Origin: an uncultured Eubacteriales bacterium
GTDB taxonomy: Bacteria > Bacillota > Clostridia > Christensenellales > Aristaeellaceae
Length of the DNA stretch: 64,000 nt
Assembly (NCBI GenBank): GCA_902777335.1
Contig: CACYTF010000005.1
Location: forward strand, 1-64,000
Direction: 5' to 3'
The notes under the pieces: generated by a model
Databases searched by the model: none
Told to the model about the DNA's origin: nothing
What the model saw: only the letters and a program-made list of their open reading frames with translations
Program-made: the position numbers and the translations under genes
Shown: one piece after another, positions 44,041-52,573 of the stretch
Numbering within the stretch: the first letter of the stretch is position 1
Layout of the letters: every line of letters starts with the position of its first letter

Positions 44041-45459
44041 ATGTTCCTGGACAAGGACTTTTTGCTGAATACCAAGACGGCCCAAAGGCTGTATCACGAG
44101 GCGGCGGAGAACTGCCCGATCATCGACTATCACTGCCACATCAACCCCCGGGAGATCTGGGAGGACCGGCGCTACGACAACATCACCCAGGTCTGGCTGG
44201 GCGGCGACCACTACAAGTGGCGTCTGATGCGCTCGGCGGGCGTGCCGGAGAAGTACATCACCGGCAGCGAGACGAGCGACCACGACAAGTTCGTCAAGTG
44301 GGCCGAGGTGCTGGGCAAGGCCATCGGCAACCCGCTGTACCACTGGAGCCACCTGGAGCTGCGCCGCTTCTTCGGCTACGAGGGCGTGCTGAACAGGGAC
44401 ACCGCCGAGGAGGTCTGGACGCTGGCGAACGAAAAGCTGAACAGCGCGGGCTACAGCGTGCGGGGCCTGATCGAGCGCAGCAATGTGGAGACCATCTGCA
44501 CCACCGACGACCCGGTGGACAGCCTGGAGTGGCACGAGAAGTTAGCGGCGGACGCCACGTTCAAGACCGCCGTGCTGCCCGCGTGGCGGCCCGACAAGGC
44601 CATGAACCTGGAAAAGCCCGACTGGCCGGACTACATCCGCAAGCTTGAGGCCGCCGCCGGCATGAAGATCGACAGCTTCGGGGCGCTGAAGGAAGCGCTG
44701 AAAAAGCGCATGGCCTTCTTCAGCGACCACGGCTGCAAGCTGAGCGACCACGGGCTGAACTACGTGATGTACGCCCCGGCGGAAGAAAATGAGATCGAGC
44801 GCATATTCGCGGACCGCATGGCCGGGAAGCTGCCCTCGCGGCTGGAGGAGGACCGGTTCAAGCACGCCTTCATGCTGTTCATGGCGGGCGAGTACAAGCG
44901 CCTGGGCTGGGTGATGCAGCTGCACTACGGCTGCCGCAGGGACAACAACGGCCCCATGTTCCGCAAGATGGGCCCGGACACCGGCTTTGACTGCGTGGAC
45001 AACGGCGCGTCCTCCACCGACACCGCCGCCTTCCTGGGGGCGCTGGCCGAGGAAGACAAGCTGCCCAAGACCATACTGTACAGCCTGAACACCAACGACA
45101 ACGCCGCCATCGACACGATACTGGGCTGCTTCCAGCGGGACGAGGCCGTGGGCTACATCCAGCACGGCTCCGCCTGGTGGTTCAACGACCACTTCGACGG
45201 CATGACCGAGCAGATCAAGTCCCTGGCGTCGCTGGGGTATCTGGCGGGCTTCGTGGGCATGCTCACCGACAGCCGGAGCTTTCTCAGCTACCCCCGCCAC
45301 GAGTACTTCCGCCGCATACTGTGCCGCGTGATCGGTGAATGGGTGGAGGACGGCATGTACCCGGACGACTTTGACACGCTTTCCGAGATCGTCCGCGCCA
45401 TCAGCTACGGCAACGCCCGGGCGTACTTTGGCTTTGAGGGAAAACAGACCGGAGTTTAA
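44041..45459 (+). CDS. uxaC: glucuronate/galacturonate isomerase
   Basis: UxaC converts D-glucuronate to fructuronate and D-galacturonate to tagaturonate, feeding both branches. The 472-residue protein has the amidohydrolase-like barrel: PIIDYHCHINPREIWEDRRY near residue 25, CTTDDPVDSLEWHEKLA near residue 158, LPAWRPDKAMN, MQLHYGCRRDNN near residue 300, and GSAWWFNDHFDGM near residue 375. Length is standard. It lies 16 bases after kdgK and 23 before the aldolase gene. Confidence 0.97.
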   Translation: MFLDKDFLLNTKTAQRLYHEAAENCPIIDYHCHINPREIWEDRRYDNITQVWLGGDHYKWRLMRSAGVPEKYITGSETSDHDKFVKWAEVLGKAIGNPLYHWSHLELRRFFGYEGVLNRDTAEEVWTLANEKLNSAGYSVRGLIERSNVETICTTDDPVDSLEWHEKLAADATFKTAVLPAWRPDKAMNLEKPDWPDYIRKLEAAAGMKIDSFGALKEALKKRMAFFSDHGCKLSDHGLNYVMYAPAEENEIERIFADRMAGKLPSRLEEDRFKHAFMLFMAGEYKRLGWVMQLHYGCRRDNNGPMFRKMGPDTGFDCVDNGASSTDTAAFLGALAEEDKLPKTILYSLNTNDNAAIDTILGCFQRDEAVGYIQHGSAWWFNDHFDGMTEQIKSLASLGYLAGFVGMLTDSRSFLSYPRHEYFRRILCRVIGEWVEDGMYPDDFDTLSEIVRAISYGNARAYFGFEGKQTGV

Positions 45460-45482
45460 TTGAATAAAGGAGGCATACATAT

Positions 45483-46118
45483 ATGCTTACGGTTGAACAG
45501 GTTGCGGCCTGCGGCGTGGTGCCGGTGGTCGTATTGGAGGACGCGGAACAGGCCGTGCCCACCGCGAAGGCGCTGCTGAAGGGCGGCATCACCGCCATGG
45601 AGATCACCTTCCGCACCGCCGCGGCGCGGGACAGCATCGCCAAGGTGGCCGCCGAGGTGCCCGAGATCACCGTCGGCGCGGGCACCGTGGTCAATGTGGA
45701 GCAGCTGCACCAGGCCGTGGAGGCCGGCGCGAAGTTCATCGTGTCGCCCGGCACGGACGAGGCCATCGTCGCCGAGGCCTGCCGCATGGGCATGCCGATG
45801 ATGCCCGGCGTGGTGACGCCCAGCGAGATCATGGTGGGCCTGAAGCACGGCATACGGGTGTTCAAGTTCTTCCCGGCGGAAACCTTCGGCGGGCTCAAGA
45901 CCATCAAGGCGCTGAGCGGCCCGTTCCCGCAGATCAAGTTCATACCCACCGGCGGCGTGAACCAGGCCAACGCGCCGGAGTACTTCAAGAACCCGAAGAT
46001 ACTGGCCGTGGGCGGCAGCTGGATGGTGACCAAGGACATGGTGGCCGCCGGCGACTTCGACGGCATCACCGAAAAGTCCGCCGCGGCGACATCGCTGTTC
46101 AAGGAGATGCGCGGCTGA
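45483..46118 (+). CDS. kdgA: KHG/KDPG aldolase
   Basis: This class I aldolase cleaves KDPG to pyruvate and glyceraldehyde-3-phosphate. The 211-residue protein has the conserved Glu in AMEITFRTAAARDSIA (near residue 40), VGAGTVVNVEQLHQAVEAGA, KFIVSPGTDEAIVAEA, the Schiff-base Lys in FKFFPAETFGG (near residue 130), and FIPTGGVNQANAPEYF as phosphate loop. It completes the pathway from uronates to central metabolism. AAAGGAGG precedes the start. A hairpin ends this plus-strand segment. Confidence 0.96.
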   Translation: MLTVEQVAACGVVPVVVLEDAEQAVPTAKALLKGGITAMEITFRTAAARDSIAKVAAEVPEITVGAGTVVNVEQLHQAVEAGAKFIVSPGTDEAIVAEACRMGMPMMPGVVTPSEIMVGLKHGIRVFKFFPAETFGGLKTIKALSGPFPQIKFIPTGGVNQANAPEYFKNPKILAVGGSWMVTKDMVAAGDFDGITEKSAAATSLFKEMRG

Positions 46119-46126
46119 CGCAAAAA

Positions 46127-46160
46127 CAGGGTGTGTCCCCAGTGACGGGGACACACCCTG
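46127..46160. terminator. hairpin terminator between kdgA and kduD
   Basis: CAGGGTGTGTCCCC and GGGGACACACCCTG form a perfect 14-bp stem with a 6-base loop between two convergent genes. It has only weak T runs, so it may be a palindromic repeat used as terminator. Confidence 0.7.
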
Positions 46161-46179
46161 CAGGATGCGCGGCGGGGGA

Positions 46180-46983
46180 TTACGGCTGCTTGCCGATGTA
46201 GGCGAGTATGCCGCCGTCCACGTACAGCACGTGGCCGTTGACGAAGTTCGAGGCGTCGGAGGCCAGGAACACGGCCGGGCCCATCAGATCCTCGGTGGTG
46301 CCCCAGCGGGCCGCCGGCGTCTTGGCCACGATGAACTGGTCAAAGGGGTGGCGGCTGCCGTCGGGCTGGCGCTCTCTGAGCGGCGCGGTCTGCGGCGTGG
46401 CGATGTAGCCCGGGCCGATGCCGTTGCACTGGATGTTGTGCTCGCCGTACTCCGAGCAGATGTTGCGCGTCAGCATCTTCAGGCCGCCCTTGGCCGCCGC
46501 GTAGGCGGACACGGTCTCCCGGCCCAGCTCGCTCATCATTGAGCAGATGTTGATGATCTTGCCGTGGCCCTTTTGGATCATCGAGGGGATCACGGCCTTG
46601 GAGACGATGAACGGGGCGATCAGGTCCACGTTCACGACCTTGGCGAACTCCTCGGCGGGCATCTCGGTCATGGGCACGCGGCGGATGATGCCGGCGTTGT
46701 TGACCAGTATGTCCACCACGCCCACCTCGGCCTCGATGCGCTTCACCAGCGCCTGCACGGCGGCCTCGTCGGTCACGTCGCAGACGTAGCCCGTCGCGTC
46801 GATGCCGGCCTCGCGGTAGGCCGCCAGGCCCTTGTCCACCAGCTCCTGGTTGATGTCGTTGAACACGATCTTCGCGCCGCACTGGGCGTAGGCCGTGGCG
46901 ATGGCGAAGCCGATGCCGTAGCTGGCGCCGGTGATCCAGGCGATCTTGCCCTCCAGGCTGAAGTTCTTCAGAAAGTCATTCAT
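46180..46983 (-). CDS. kduD: KduD-like short-chain dehydrogenase
   Basis: The 267-residue protein is a classical SDR: TGASYGIGFAIATAYAQCGA (cofactor loop) near residue 19, NNAGIIRR near residue 92, the catalytic Ser in ICSMMSELGRE, and YAAAKGG with the catalytic Tyr/Lys near residue 160. Next to kduI it most likely reduces 3-deoxy-D-glycero-2,5-hexodiulosonate to KDG. The same subgroup is often labelled gluconate 5-dehydrogenase, which is the main alternative. It lies 41 bases after kduI on the minus strand and forms an operon with it. Confidence 0.88.
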   Translation of the reverse strand: MNDFLKNFSLEGKIAWITGASYGIGFAIATAYAQCGAKIVFNDINQELVDKGLAAYREAGIDATGYVCDVTDEAAVQALVKRIEAEVGVVDILVNNAGIIRRVPMTEMPAEEFAKVVNVDLIAPFIVSKAVIPSMIQKGHGKIINICSMMSELGRETVSAYAAAKGGLKMLTRNICSEYGEHNIQCNGIGPGYIATPQTAPLRERQPDGSRHPFDQFIVAKTPAARWGTTEDLMGPAVFLASDASNFVNGHVLYVDGGILAYIGKQP

Positions 46984-47024
46984 GGGTATCTCCTCCTTTG
47001 AATCGCGTCGGTGGGGCGCGCAGA

Positions 47025-47873
47025 TTATTTCAGGTCGGGCGTGGCGATGTTGTCCATGTCGTCAAAGGCCTGGTTCTCGCCGCCCATGGCCCAGATGAAC
47101 GTGTAGTTCGAGGTGCCCGCGCCGGCGTGGATGGACCAGGAGGGGCTGATGACGGCCTGCTCGTTGGTCATCACGATGTGGCGGGTCTGATCTCCCTGGC
47201 CCATGAAGTGGAAGACCACCTGGTCGTCCGGCACTTCAAAGTAGAAGTAGATCTCCATGCGCCGCTCGTGGGTGTGGGCGGGCATGGTATTCCAGACCGA
47301 GCCGGGGGCGAGCACCGTCATGCCCATGGACAGCTGGCAGGTCTTCAGCACGTCCGGGTGGATGAACTGGTTGATGACGCGCTGGTTGCTGGTCTCGGCG
47401 CTGCCGCAGGGCTTCTTGGCCGCGTCGGCGATGCGGATCAGCTTGTTCTCGTAGCGGGTGTGGGCCGGGGCGGACACCAGGTAAAACTTCGCGGGCTTTG
47501 CCAGGTCGTCGCTTTCAAAGGTGACGCTGCGCGCGCCGCGGGTGATGTACAGGCAGTCCTTGTAGTCGAGTGGGTAGACCTGGCCGTCCACGTTCACCTT
47601 GCCCGCTCCGCCCACGTTGAACAGGCCGCACTCCCGGCGCTCCAGGAAGTAATCGGTGCCGAAGTTCTTCCACACGTCGATGCCCTTGTCGATGGGCAGC
47701 GGCTCGCCCGCGGGCATGATGCCCAGGGCCACCATGCGGTCCACATGGCTGTACACGGCGACCACCTCGCCGGGGGTAAACAGGTTTTCAATCAGGAATT
47801 CCGCGCGGGTCTCTTCGGTGTTGTAGCGCTGAAAGTCGCGCGGGCTGCAGGAATAACGTATATCCAAGTTCAC
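47025..47873 (-). CDS. kduI: 5-keto-4-deoxyuronate isomerase
   Basis: KduI isomerises 4-deoxy-L-threo-5-hexulose uronate, the product of pectin or alginate-type lyase digestion, to the KduD substrate. The 282-residue protein has the cupin metal ligands in MPAHTHERRMEIYFYF (His, His, Glu, near residue 195-205) and SWSIHAGAG (His near 246), plus VDRMVALGIMP near the start. Length is typical. A strong promoter lies upstream. Its presence means the organism can use unsaturated galacturonate from pectin, though no pectate lyase is in the window. Confidence 0.97.
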   Translation of the reverse strand: MNLDIRYSCSPRDFQRYNTEETRAEFLIENLFTPGEVVAVYSHVDRMVALGIMPAGEPLPIDKGIDVWKNFGTDYFLERRECGLFNVGGAGKVNVDGQVYPLDYKDCLYITRGARSVTFESDDLAKPAKFYLVSAPAHTRYENKLIRIADAAKKPCGSAETSNQRVINQFIHPDVLKTCQLSMGMTVLAPGSVWNTMPAHTHERRMEIYFYFEVPDDQVVFHFMGQGDQTRHIVMTNEQAVISPSWSIHAGAGTSNYTFIWAMGGENQAFDDMDNIATPDLK

Positions 47874-47917
47874 GCCTCGCTTTGCTGGTTATTCGATGCG
47901 CAAAGGCATCTATTGGA

Positions 47918-47947
47918 ATTATACTGTCACGGACGGAGTTTTGTCAA
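47918..47947 (-). promoter_or_regulatory. near-consensus promoter of kduI-kduD
   Basis: Minus strand TTGACA (47942-47947), 18-base spacer and TATAAT (47918-47923), both hexamers perfect, 44 bases before kduI. No equally good promoter for the divergent uxaB is visible; a TATACT at 47920-47925 on the plus strand shares the same bases. Confidence 0.85.
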
Positions 47948-47997
47948 CGCCGCGGCACAAGAAAATTGGAATCATTTGACAGGAGGATGGAATTCAC

Positions 47998-49494
47998 ATG
48001 GCACAGCTCAACTATGAAGTGTTGCGCAAGTCCGGTTACGAGGGCTTTGTACAGGAAAAGGGCGTCGAAAAGGTGATGCAGTTCGGCGAGGGCAACTTCC
48101 TGCGCGCCTTCGTGGACGACTTTTTCGACATCGCCAACGAAAAGGCCGGGTGGAACGGCAAGGTGGTGCTGGTGCAGCCCATCGCCGGCGGCCTGTCCGA
48201 GCTGATCAACCGGCAGCAGGGCCTCTACACCCTGTACCTGCGGGGCAGCCAGAACGGGAAAAAGATCGACGAGAAGCGGGTCATCTCCGCCGTCAGCCGT
48301 TGCCTGAACCCCTACGGCGAGTGGGACAAGGCGCTGGAGTTCGCCCGCTCCGATGCCCTTGAGATCATCGTGTCCAACACCACCGAGGCCGGCATCGTGC
48401 ACGACAGCGAGAGCGCGTTCGACCAGGTGCCGCCTACAAGCTTCCCGGCCAAGCTCACCCGCGTGCTCTACGAGCGCTACACCGCCGGCAAGCCGGGCAT
48501 CGTGATGCTCAGCTGCGAGCTGATCGACAACAACGGCAAGGAACTGTTGAAGTGCGTCAATCAGTACATCGACGACTGGAAGCTCTCCGAGGACTTCCGG
48601 CGCTGGGTGAACGAGGAGAACACCTTCTGCTCCACGCTGGTGGACCGCATCGTTCCCGGCCGCATAAGGGACGAGGCCGAGGTAACGCGCCTGAATGGCA
48701 TCAACGGCTACGAGGACCCGCTGACCGACGTGGGCGAGTGCTTCGGCGTGTGGGTCATCGAGGGCCCGGCATGGCTGGAAGAGAAGCTGCCCTTCAAGGC
48801 CGCCGGCTGCCCGGTGATGGTGGTGCCGGACGTGACGCCCTACAAGAAGCGCAAGGTGCGCATACTCAACGGCGCGCACACCGGCTTTGTGCTGGGGGCG
48901 TACCTGGCGGGCTACGACATCGTGCGGGACTGCATGCACGACGACACGGTGCTGGGCTACATGAACAAAATGCTGTACGAAGAGGTCATCCCCACCCTGC
49001 CCCTGGACAAGGAGGACTGCCGGCAGTTCGCCGCGGCGGTGCAGGACCGGTTCAACAACCCCTTCGTCAACCACGAGCTGATGAGCATATCGCTGAACTC
49101 CACCAGCAAGTGGCGCGCCCGCAACATGCCCACGTTCCTGGACTATGTGGACCAGTTCGGCAGGCTGCCCGCCTGCCTGACCACGTCGTTCGCGGCCTAT
49201 ATCGCCTTCTATACCAGCGATATACAGGCCTTGAACGACAGCGGCCTGGTGTGCCGCCGGCCCAAGGGCAACACCTACACCGTGTCCGACGACCGCTGGG
49301 TGCTGGAATTCTACTATGCCCACAGAAACGACGGCGACGCCGCGCTCATACACGCCGTGATGACCAACGCCGACATGTGGGGCCGGGACCTGACCGAGGT
49401 GCCGGGCTTCGAGCAGGCGGTCGCGCGCATACTGGGCGTCATCCGCGGAGAGGGCGCGCTGGCGGCCTACAGGGCGGCGCTTCAGGCCGAATGA
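47998..49494 (+). CDS. uxaB: tagaturonate reductase
   Basis: UxaB reduces D-tagaturonate to D-altronate with NADH. The 498-residue protein has MQFGEGNFLRAFVDDFFDIA near residue 27 (nucleotide loop), EIIVSNTTEAGI near residue 122, KLTRVLYERY, and KKRKVRILNGAHTGFVLGAY near residue 283 with the catalytic Lys, Asn and His. It is a different branch of the polyol dehydrogenase family from uxuB and is paired with uxaA, which supports the assignment. AGGAGG precedes the start. Confidence 0.96.
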   Translation: MAQLNYEVLRKSGYEGFVQEKGVEKVMQFGEGNFLRAFVDDFFDIANEKAGWNGKVVLVQPIAGGLSELINRQQGLYTLYLRGSQNGKKIDEKRVISAVSRCLNPYGEWDKALEFARSDALEIIVSNTTEAGIVHDSESAFDQVPPTSFPAKLTRVLYERYTAGKPGIVMLSCELIDNNGKELLKCVNQYIDDWKLSEDFRRWVNEENTFCSTLVDRIVPGRIRDEAEVTRLNGINGYEDPLTDVGECFGVWVIEGPAWLEEKLPFKAAGCPVMVVPDVTPYKKRKVRILNGAHTGFVLGAYLAGYDIVRDCMHDDTVLGYMNKMLYEEVIPTLPLDKEDCRQFAAAVQDRFNNPFVNHELMSISLNSTSKWRARNMPTFLDYVDQFGRLPACLTTSFAAYIAFYTSDIQALNDSGLVCRRPKGNTYTVSDDRWVLEFYYAHRNDGDAALIHAVMTNADMWGRDLTEVPGFEQAVARILGVIRGEGALAAYRAALQAE

Positions 49495-49512
49495 GCGGCG
49501 GGAGGAATCGCA

Positions 49513-50994
49513 ATGGACAGACTGGTACAGATCGCGCCCCGGGACATGGTGGCCGTGGCGCTTCAGCCGATAAAAGCGGGGGAGCCGGCGGCCTGCGCGG
49601 CCGGCGCGGTGACGCCGCTTGAGGACATACCGATGGGCCACAAGGTGGCGCTGTGTGACATACGGGCGGGGGAGCAGGTGATCAAGTACGGCTTTCCCAT
49701 CGGCAAGGCCACCCGGGACATCCGCCGGGGCGAGCACGTGCACACCCACAACCTGAAGACCGGGCTCTCCGGCGCGCTGGAATACGAATACCGGCCCACC
49801 CACCCCGCGCTGGCGCCCCGTCAGGCGGCCACGTTCATGGGCTATCCCCGCGCCGTCGGCCGCGCCGGCATACGCAACGAGCTGTGGATCATCCCCACCG
49901 TGGGCTGCGTGAACGACAACGCCCAGGCGCTGGCGCGGATGGCGCAGAAGCTGGTGGGCGGCTCGGTGGAGGGCGTGTACGCCTTTACGCACCCCTACGG
50001 CTGCTCCCAGATGGGCGGCGACCAGGAGAACACCCGCCAGGCGCTGGCGAACCTGGCCACCCATCCCAACGCCGGCGGCGTGCTGCTGCTGGGCCTGGGC
50101 TGCGAGAACAGCGGCGTCGGCGAGATCGTGGCGCGCCTGGGCGAACACGACCCCCAGCGGCTGCGCACGCTGATCTGCCAGGACGTGGAGGACGAGCTCG
50201 AGGCCGGCATGGCTCTCATTGAGGAACTGGCCGCGCGGATGCGCAAGGACGTCCGAAGGCCCTGCCCGGCAAGCGAGCTGGTGGTGGGCCTCAAGTGCGG
50301 CGGCTCCGACGGCCTGTCCGGCATCACCGCCAACCCGACCATCGGCGTGTTCTCCGACATACTGACCTCGATGGGCGGCAGCACGATACTGACAGAGGTC
50401 CCGGAGATGTTCGGCGCGGAGACGATCCTGATGGACCGGTGCGCCGACGAGGCGCTGTTTGAAAAGACGGTGCGCCTCATCAATGACTTCAAGGGCTACT
50501 TCGAGGCCCATCACATGCCGGTGTACGAGAACCCCTCGCCGGGCAACAAGGCGGGCGGCATCACCACGCTGGAGGACAAGGCCCTGGGCTGCACCCAGAA
50601 GAGCGGCTCCGGCCCGGTGACGGGCGTGCTGAAGTACGCCGAGAAGCTCGAGGCCCCCGGCCTCAACCTGCTGAGCGCCCCCGGGAACGACCTGGTGGCC
50701 TCCACGGCGCTGGCCCTGTCCGGGGCGCAGCTGGTGCTGTTTTCCACCGGCCGCGGCACGCCCTTCGGCTGCCCGGTGCCCACGGTGAAGATCGCCAGCA
50801 ATACGCCGCTGGCGACCAAAAAGCGCAACTGGATCGACTTTGACGCGGGACGCCTGCTGTCGGGCATGACGCTTCCTCAGCTGGGCGAGGAACTGGCACA
50901 GTACGTGCTGCGGGTGGCCGGCGGGGCGCAGACGCGCAACGAGATCAACGGCTTCCACGACCTGGCCATATTCAAGCAGGGCGTGACGCTGTAG
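49513..50994 (+). CDS. uxaA: altronate dehydratase
   Basis: UxaA dehydrates D-altronate to KDG. The 493-residue protein joins an N-terminal SAF-like domain (KVALCDIRAGEQVIKYGFPI, then GEHVHTHNLKT) to the large UxaA core with GYPRAVGRAGIRNELWIIPT, FTHPYGCSQMGGDQENTRQ, LGLGCENS, LKCGGSDGLSGITANP, EVPEMFGAE and FSTGRGTPFG. Both parts are encoded in one gene as in Bacillus and E. coli. It follows uxaB by 18 bases and ends the uronate island. Confidence 0.97.
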   Translation: MDRLVQIAPRDMVAVALQPIKAGEPAACAAGAVTPLEDIPMGHKVALCDIRAGEQVIKYGFPIGKATRDIRRGEHVHTHNLKTGLSGALEYEYRPTHPALAPRQAATFMGYPRAVGRAGIRNELWIIPTVGCVNDNAQALARMAQKLVGGSVEGVYAFTHPYGCSQMGGDQENTRQALANLATHPNAGGVLLLGLGCENSGVGEIVARLGEHDPQRLRTLICQDVEDELEAGMALIEELAARMRKDVRRPCPASELVVGLKCGGSDGLSGITANPTIGVFSDILTSMGGSTILTEVPEMFGAETILMDRCADEALFEKTVRLINDFKGYFEAHHMPVYENPSPGNKAGGITTLEDKALGCTQKSGSGPVTGVLKYAEKLEAPGLNLLSAPGNDLVASTALALSGAQLVLFSTGRGTPFGCPVPTVKIASNTPLATKKRNWIDFDAGRLLSGMTLPQLGEELAQYVLRVAGGAQTRNEINGFHDLAIFKQGVTL

Positions 50995-51009
50995 CCGTGA
51001 AAAACGACG

Positions 51010-51036
51010 GGGCGGCGGGCAAAATGCCTGCCGCCC
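51010..51036 (+). terminator. terminator after uxaA
   Basis: A 12-bp stem with one G-T pair (GGGCGGCGGGCA with TGCCTGCCGCCC) and loop AAA, followed by TTGACTTATC. It separates the uronate island from the VTC/CotH cluster. Confidence 0.8.
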
Positions 51037-51067
51037 TTGACTTATCACAATTATATCACTGCCGCGC

Positions 51068-51096
51068 TTGACAGATGAAGAAATGATCGATAAAAT
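51068..51096 (+). promoter_or_regulatory. promoter of the VTC-CotH cluster
   Basis: Perfect TTGACA (51068-51073), 17-base spacer and TAAAAT (51091-51096), 77 bases before the VTC gene. It is the only good promoter I see for the next nine genes. Confidence 0.85.
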
Positions 51097-51113
51097 GATT
51101 CAGATAAAGCGCG

Positions 51114-51153
51114 TTTGTACCGATACAAATCGACTGCGTACAAATCGACCGCG
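51114..51153 (+). repeat. palindrome plus tandem 15-bp repeat in the cluster leader
   Basis: TTTGTA-CCGA-TACAAA (51114-51129) is a perfect palindrome. Its right half opens a tandem 15-base repeat: TACAAATCGACTGCG (51124-51138) and TACAAATCGACCGCG (51139-51153), one base different. Both start about 20 bases after the -10 box, a fitting place for a repressor operator or RNA-binding site. Confidence 0.85.
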
Positions 51154-51172
51154 GGAAGCACGGTGATCGAAC

Positions 51173-51898
51173 ATGAACAGGCTGGTGCGCGAGGGCGAGA
51201 AGTACCGCCATGAGCTGAAATACATCTGCCACAACACGGAGCTGGAGGTCATCGAGCGTAAGCTGCGCTGCGTGATGCAGCCCGACAGCCACGCCGACGC
51301 CAACGGCGAATACCTGATCCGCAGCGTCTACTTCGACGATTACCGGCGCAGCTGCTATTACGAAAACGAAGACGGGGTGGACCCCCGGGAAAAGTTCAGG
51401 CTTCGCATCTACAACTACCAGGACGGGCGGATCTCCCTGGAAAAAAAGAAGAAGAACCGGGGCATGACCGGCAAGGAGAGCTGCCTGGTGGACCGGGAGA
51501 TATGCGACAAAATGCTTCGGGGGCAGCCCATCCGGGATAAGCTGGGCCGCCACAGGCTGCTGGACGAGTGGATCATACGCAGCGAAACCGAGCGCCTGAG
51601 GCCGGTCATGCTGGGGGAGTACGTTAGAAAGCCGCTGGTCTACCGGCTGGGCAACGTGCGCATCACGTTCGACAGGAACATCTGCGCGTCGCCCCAAATG
51701 ACGGACATCTTTGAGCGGAACGTATCGCGGGTGGCCGTGCTGCCCACCGGCTACCACGTGCTGGAGGTCAAGTACGACAACTACCTGCCGGACGTCATCT
51801 ACCAGCTGATCGACAACGGACATCTTCAGCAAACCACGTTTTCTAAATTCTATCTGGGATGCAAAGCAATAGGAGGTATCGTCAATGAGCTTTCGTGA
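51173..51898 (+). CDS. VTC-domain (polyphosphate polymerase-type) protein
   Basis: The 241-residue protein is a VTC domain, the tunnel-shaped catalytic domain that in yeast Vtc4 makes polyphosphate from ATP. Signs are YRHELKYICH (E-x-K-Y) near residue 12, IRSVYFDDYRRSCYYE near residue 49, and KFRLRIYNYQDGRISLEKKK near residue 75 with the R-x-R and E-K-K tunnel residues. MLGEYVRKPLVYRLGNVRIT-type strand residues and LEVKYDNYLPDVI near residue 203 are also present. No SPX or membrane domain is attached. The DUF4956 gene begins inside its end (14-base overlap), a pairing seen widely in bacteria. Whether it makes polyphosphate or another phosphopolymer here is open. Confidence 0.9.
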   Translation: MNRLVREGEKYRHELKYICHNTELEVIERKLRCVMQPDSHADANGEYLIRSVYFDDYRRSCYYENEDGVDPREKFRLRIYNYQDGRISLEKKKKNRGMTGKESCLVDREICDKMLRGQPIRDKLGRHRLLDEWIIRSETERLRPVMLGEYVRKPLVYRLGNVRITFDRNICASPQMTDIFERNVSRVAVLPTGYHVLEVKYDNYLPDVIYQLIDNGHLQQTTFSKFYLGCKAIGGIVNELS

Positions 51899-52559
51899 CA
51901 TCTTTAGGAAGGGGTTTCTGACATCCTACGCCAACCGGGAGATCACCTTCAAGTACGCGGTGATCTGCATGGCCATCTGCCTTGCGATCGCGCTGGTCAT
52001 CTGCGCGGTGTACTACATGAAGTCCCGGAAGTACTTCTTCTCCAAGGAGTTCGCGGTGTCGCTGGTGGGCCTGTCGGTGATCACCGTGTCGGTCATACTG
52101 ACGATACAGTCCAGCGTGGTGGTTTCGCTGGGCATGGTGGGCGCGCTGTCCATCGTCCGCTTCAGAACGGCCATCAAGAACCCGCTGGACCTGGTGTTCC
52201 TGTTCTGGTCGATCTCCATCGGCATCATCTGCGGCGCGGGCCTGTTCTACATCGCCGTGCCGCTGACGCTGATCCTCGGCGTCGCCATACTGCTCTCCGA
52301 CGAGGTGCCGGGCTTGCCCCGCAACCGCATACTGGTGCTGGACGGCAAATATCCCCATGACGAGGCCGCCATGCTGGCCATACTGAAAAAGTACGTCAAG
52401 TGGTACAACATCCGCACCGAGAGCGTGCACAACGACAGCGTCAACCTGATCATCGAGGTGCGCCGGGTGAAGAACAGCGCCGAACTGATTCGGGAGATGA
52501 AGGGCCTGGGCGCCTTCAGCGACGTTTCGCTGCTCATTCAGGAGGGCAGCGTCGACTGA
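51885..52559 (+). CDS. DUF4956 membrane protein, copy 1
   Basis: The 224-residue protein has three to four membrane helices in its first 140 residues (YAVICMAICLAIALVICAVY, FAVSLVGLSVITVSVILTI, then the conserved SSVVVSLGMVGALSIVRFRT and FWSISIGIICGAGLFYIAVP). A cytoplasmic domain of about 85 residues follows (VKWYNIRTESVHNDSVNLII). The S-L-G-M-V-G-A-L-S-I-V-R-F-R-T block is the hallmark of DUF4956. The family travels with VTC and CotH genes; its function is unknown, and a membrane partner or channel for the polymerase is a reasonable guess. Translation is coupled to the VTC gene by overlap. Confidence 0.92.
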   Translation: MSFRDIFRKGFLTSYANREITFKYAVICMAICLAIALVICAVYYMKSRKYFFSKEFAVSLVGLSVITVSVILTIQSSVVVSLGMVGALSIVRFRTAIKNPLDLVFLFWSISIGIICGAGLFYIAVPLTLILGVAILLSDEVPGLPRNRILVLDGKYPHDEAAMLAILKKYVKWYNIRTESVHNDSVNLIIEVRRVKNSAELIREMKGLGAFSDVSLLIQEGSVD

Positions 52560-52573
52560 CGCCGGAGTGCACC

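Noticed and set aside
47976-47981. TTGACA as -35 of a uxaB promoter
   Set aside because: It overlaps the AGGAGG ribosome-binding site 17 bases before the start codon, so no -10 can follow.
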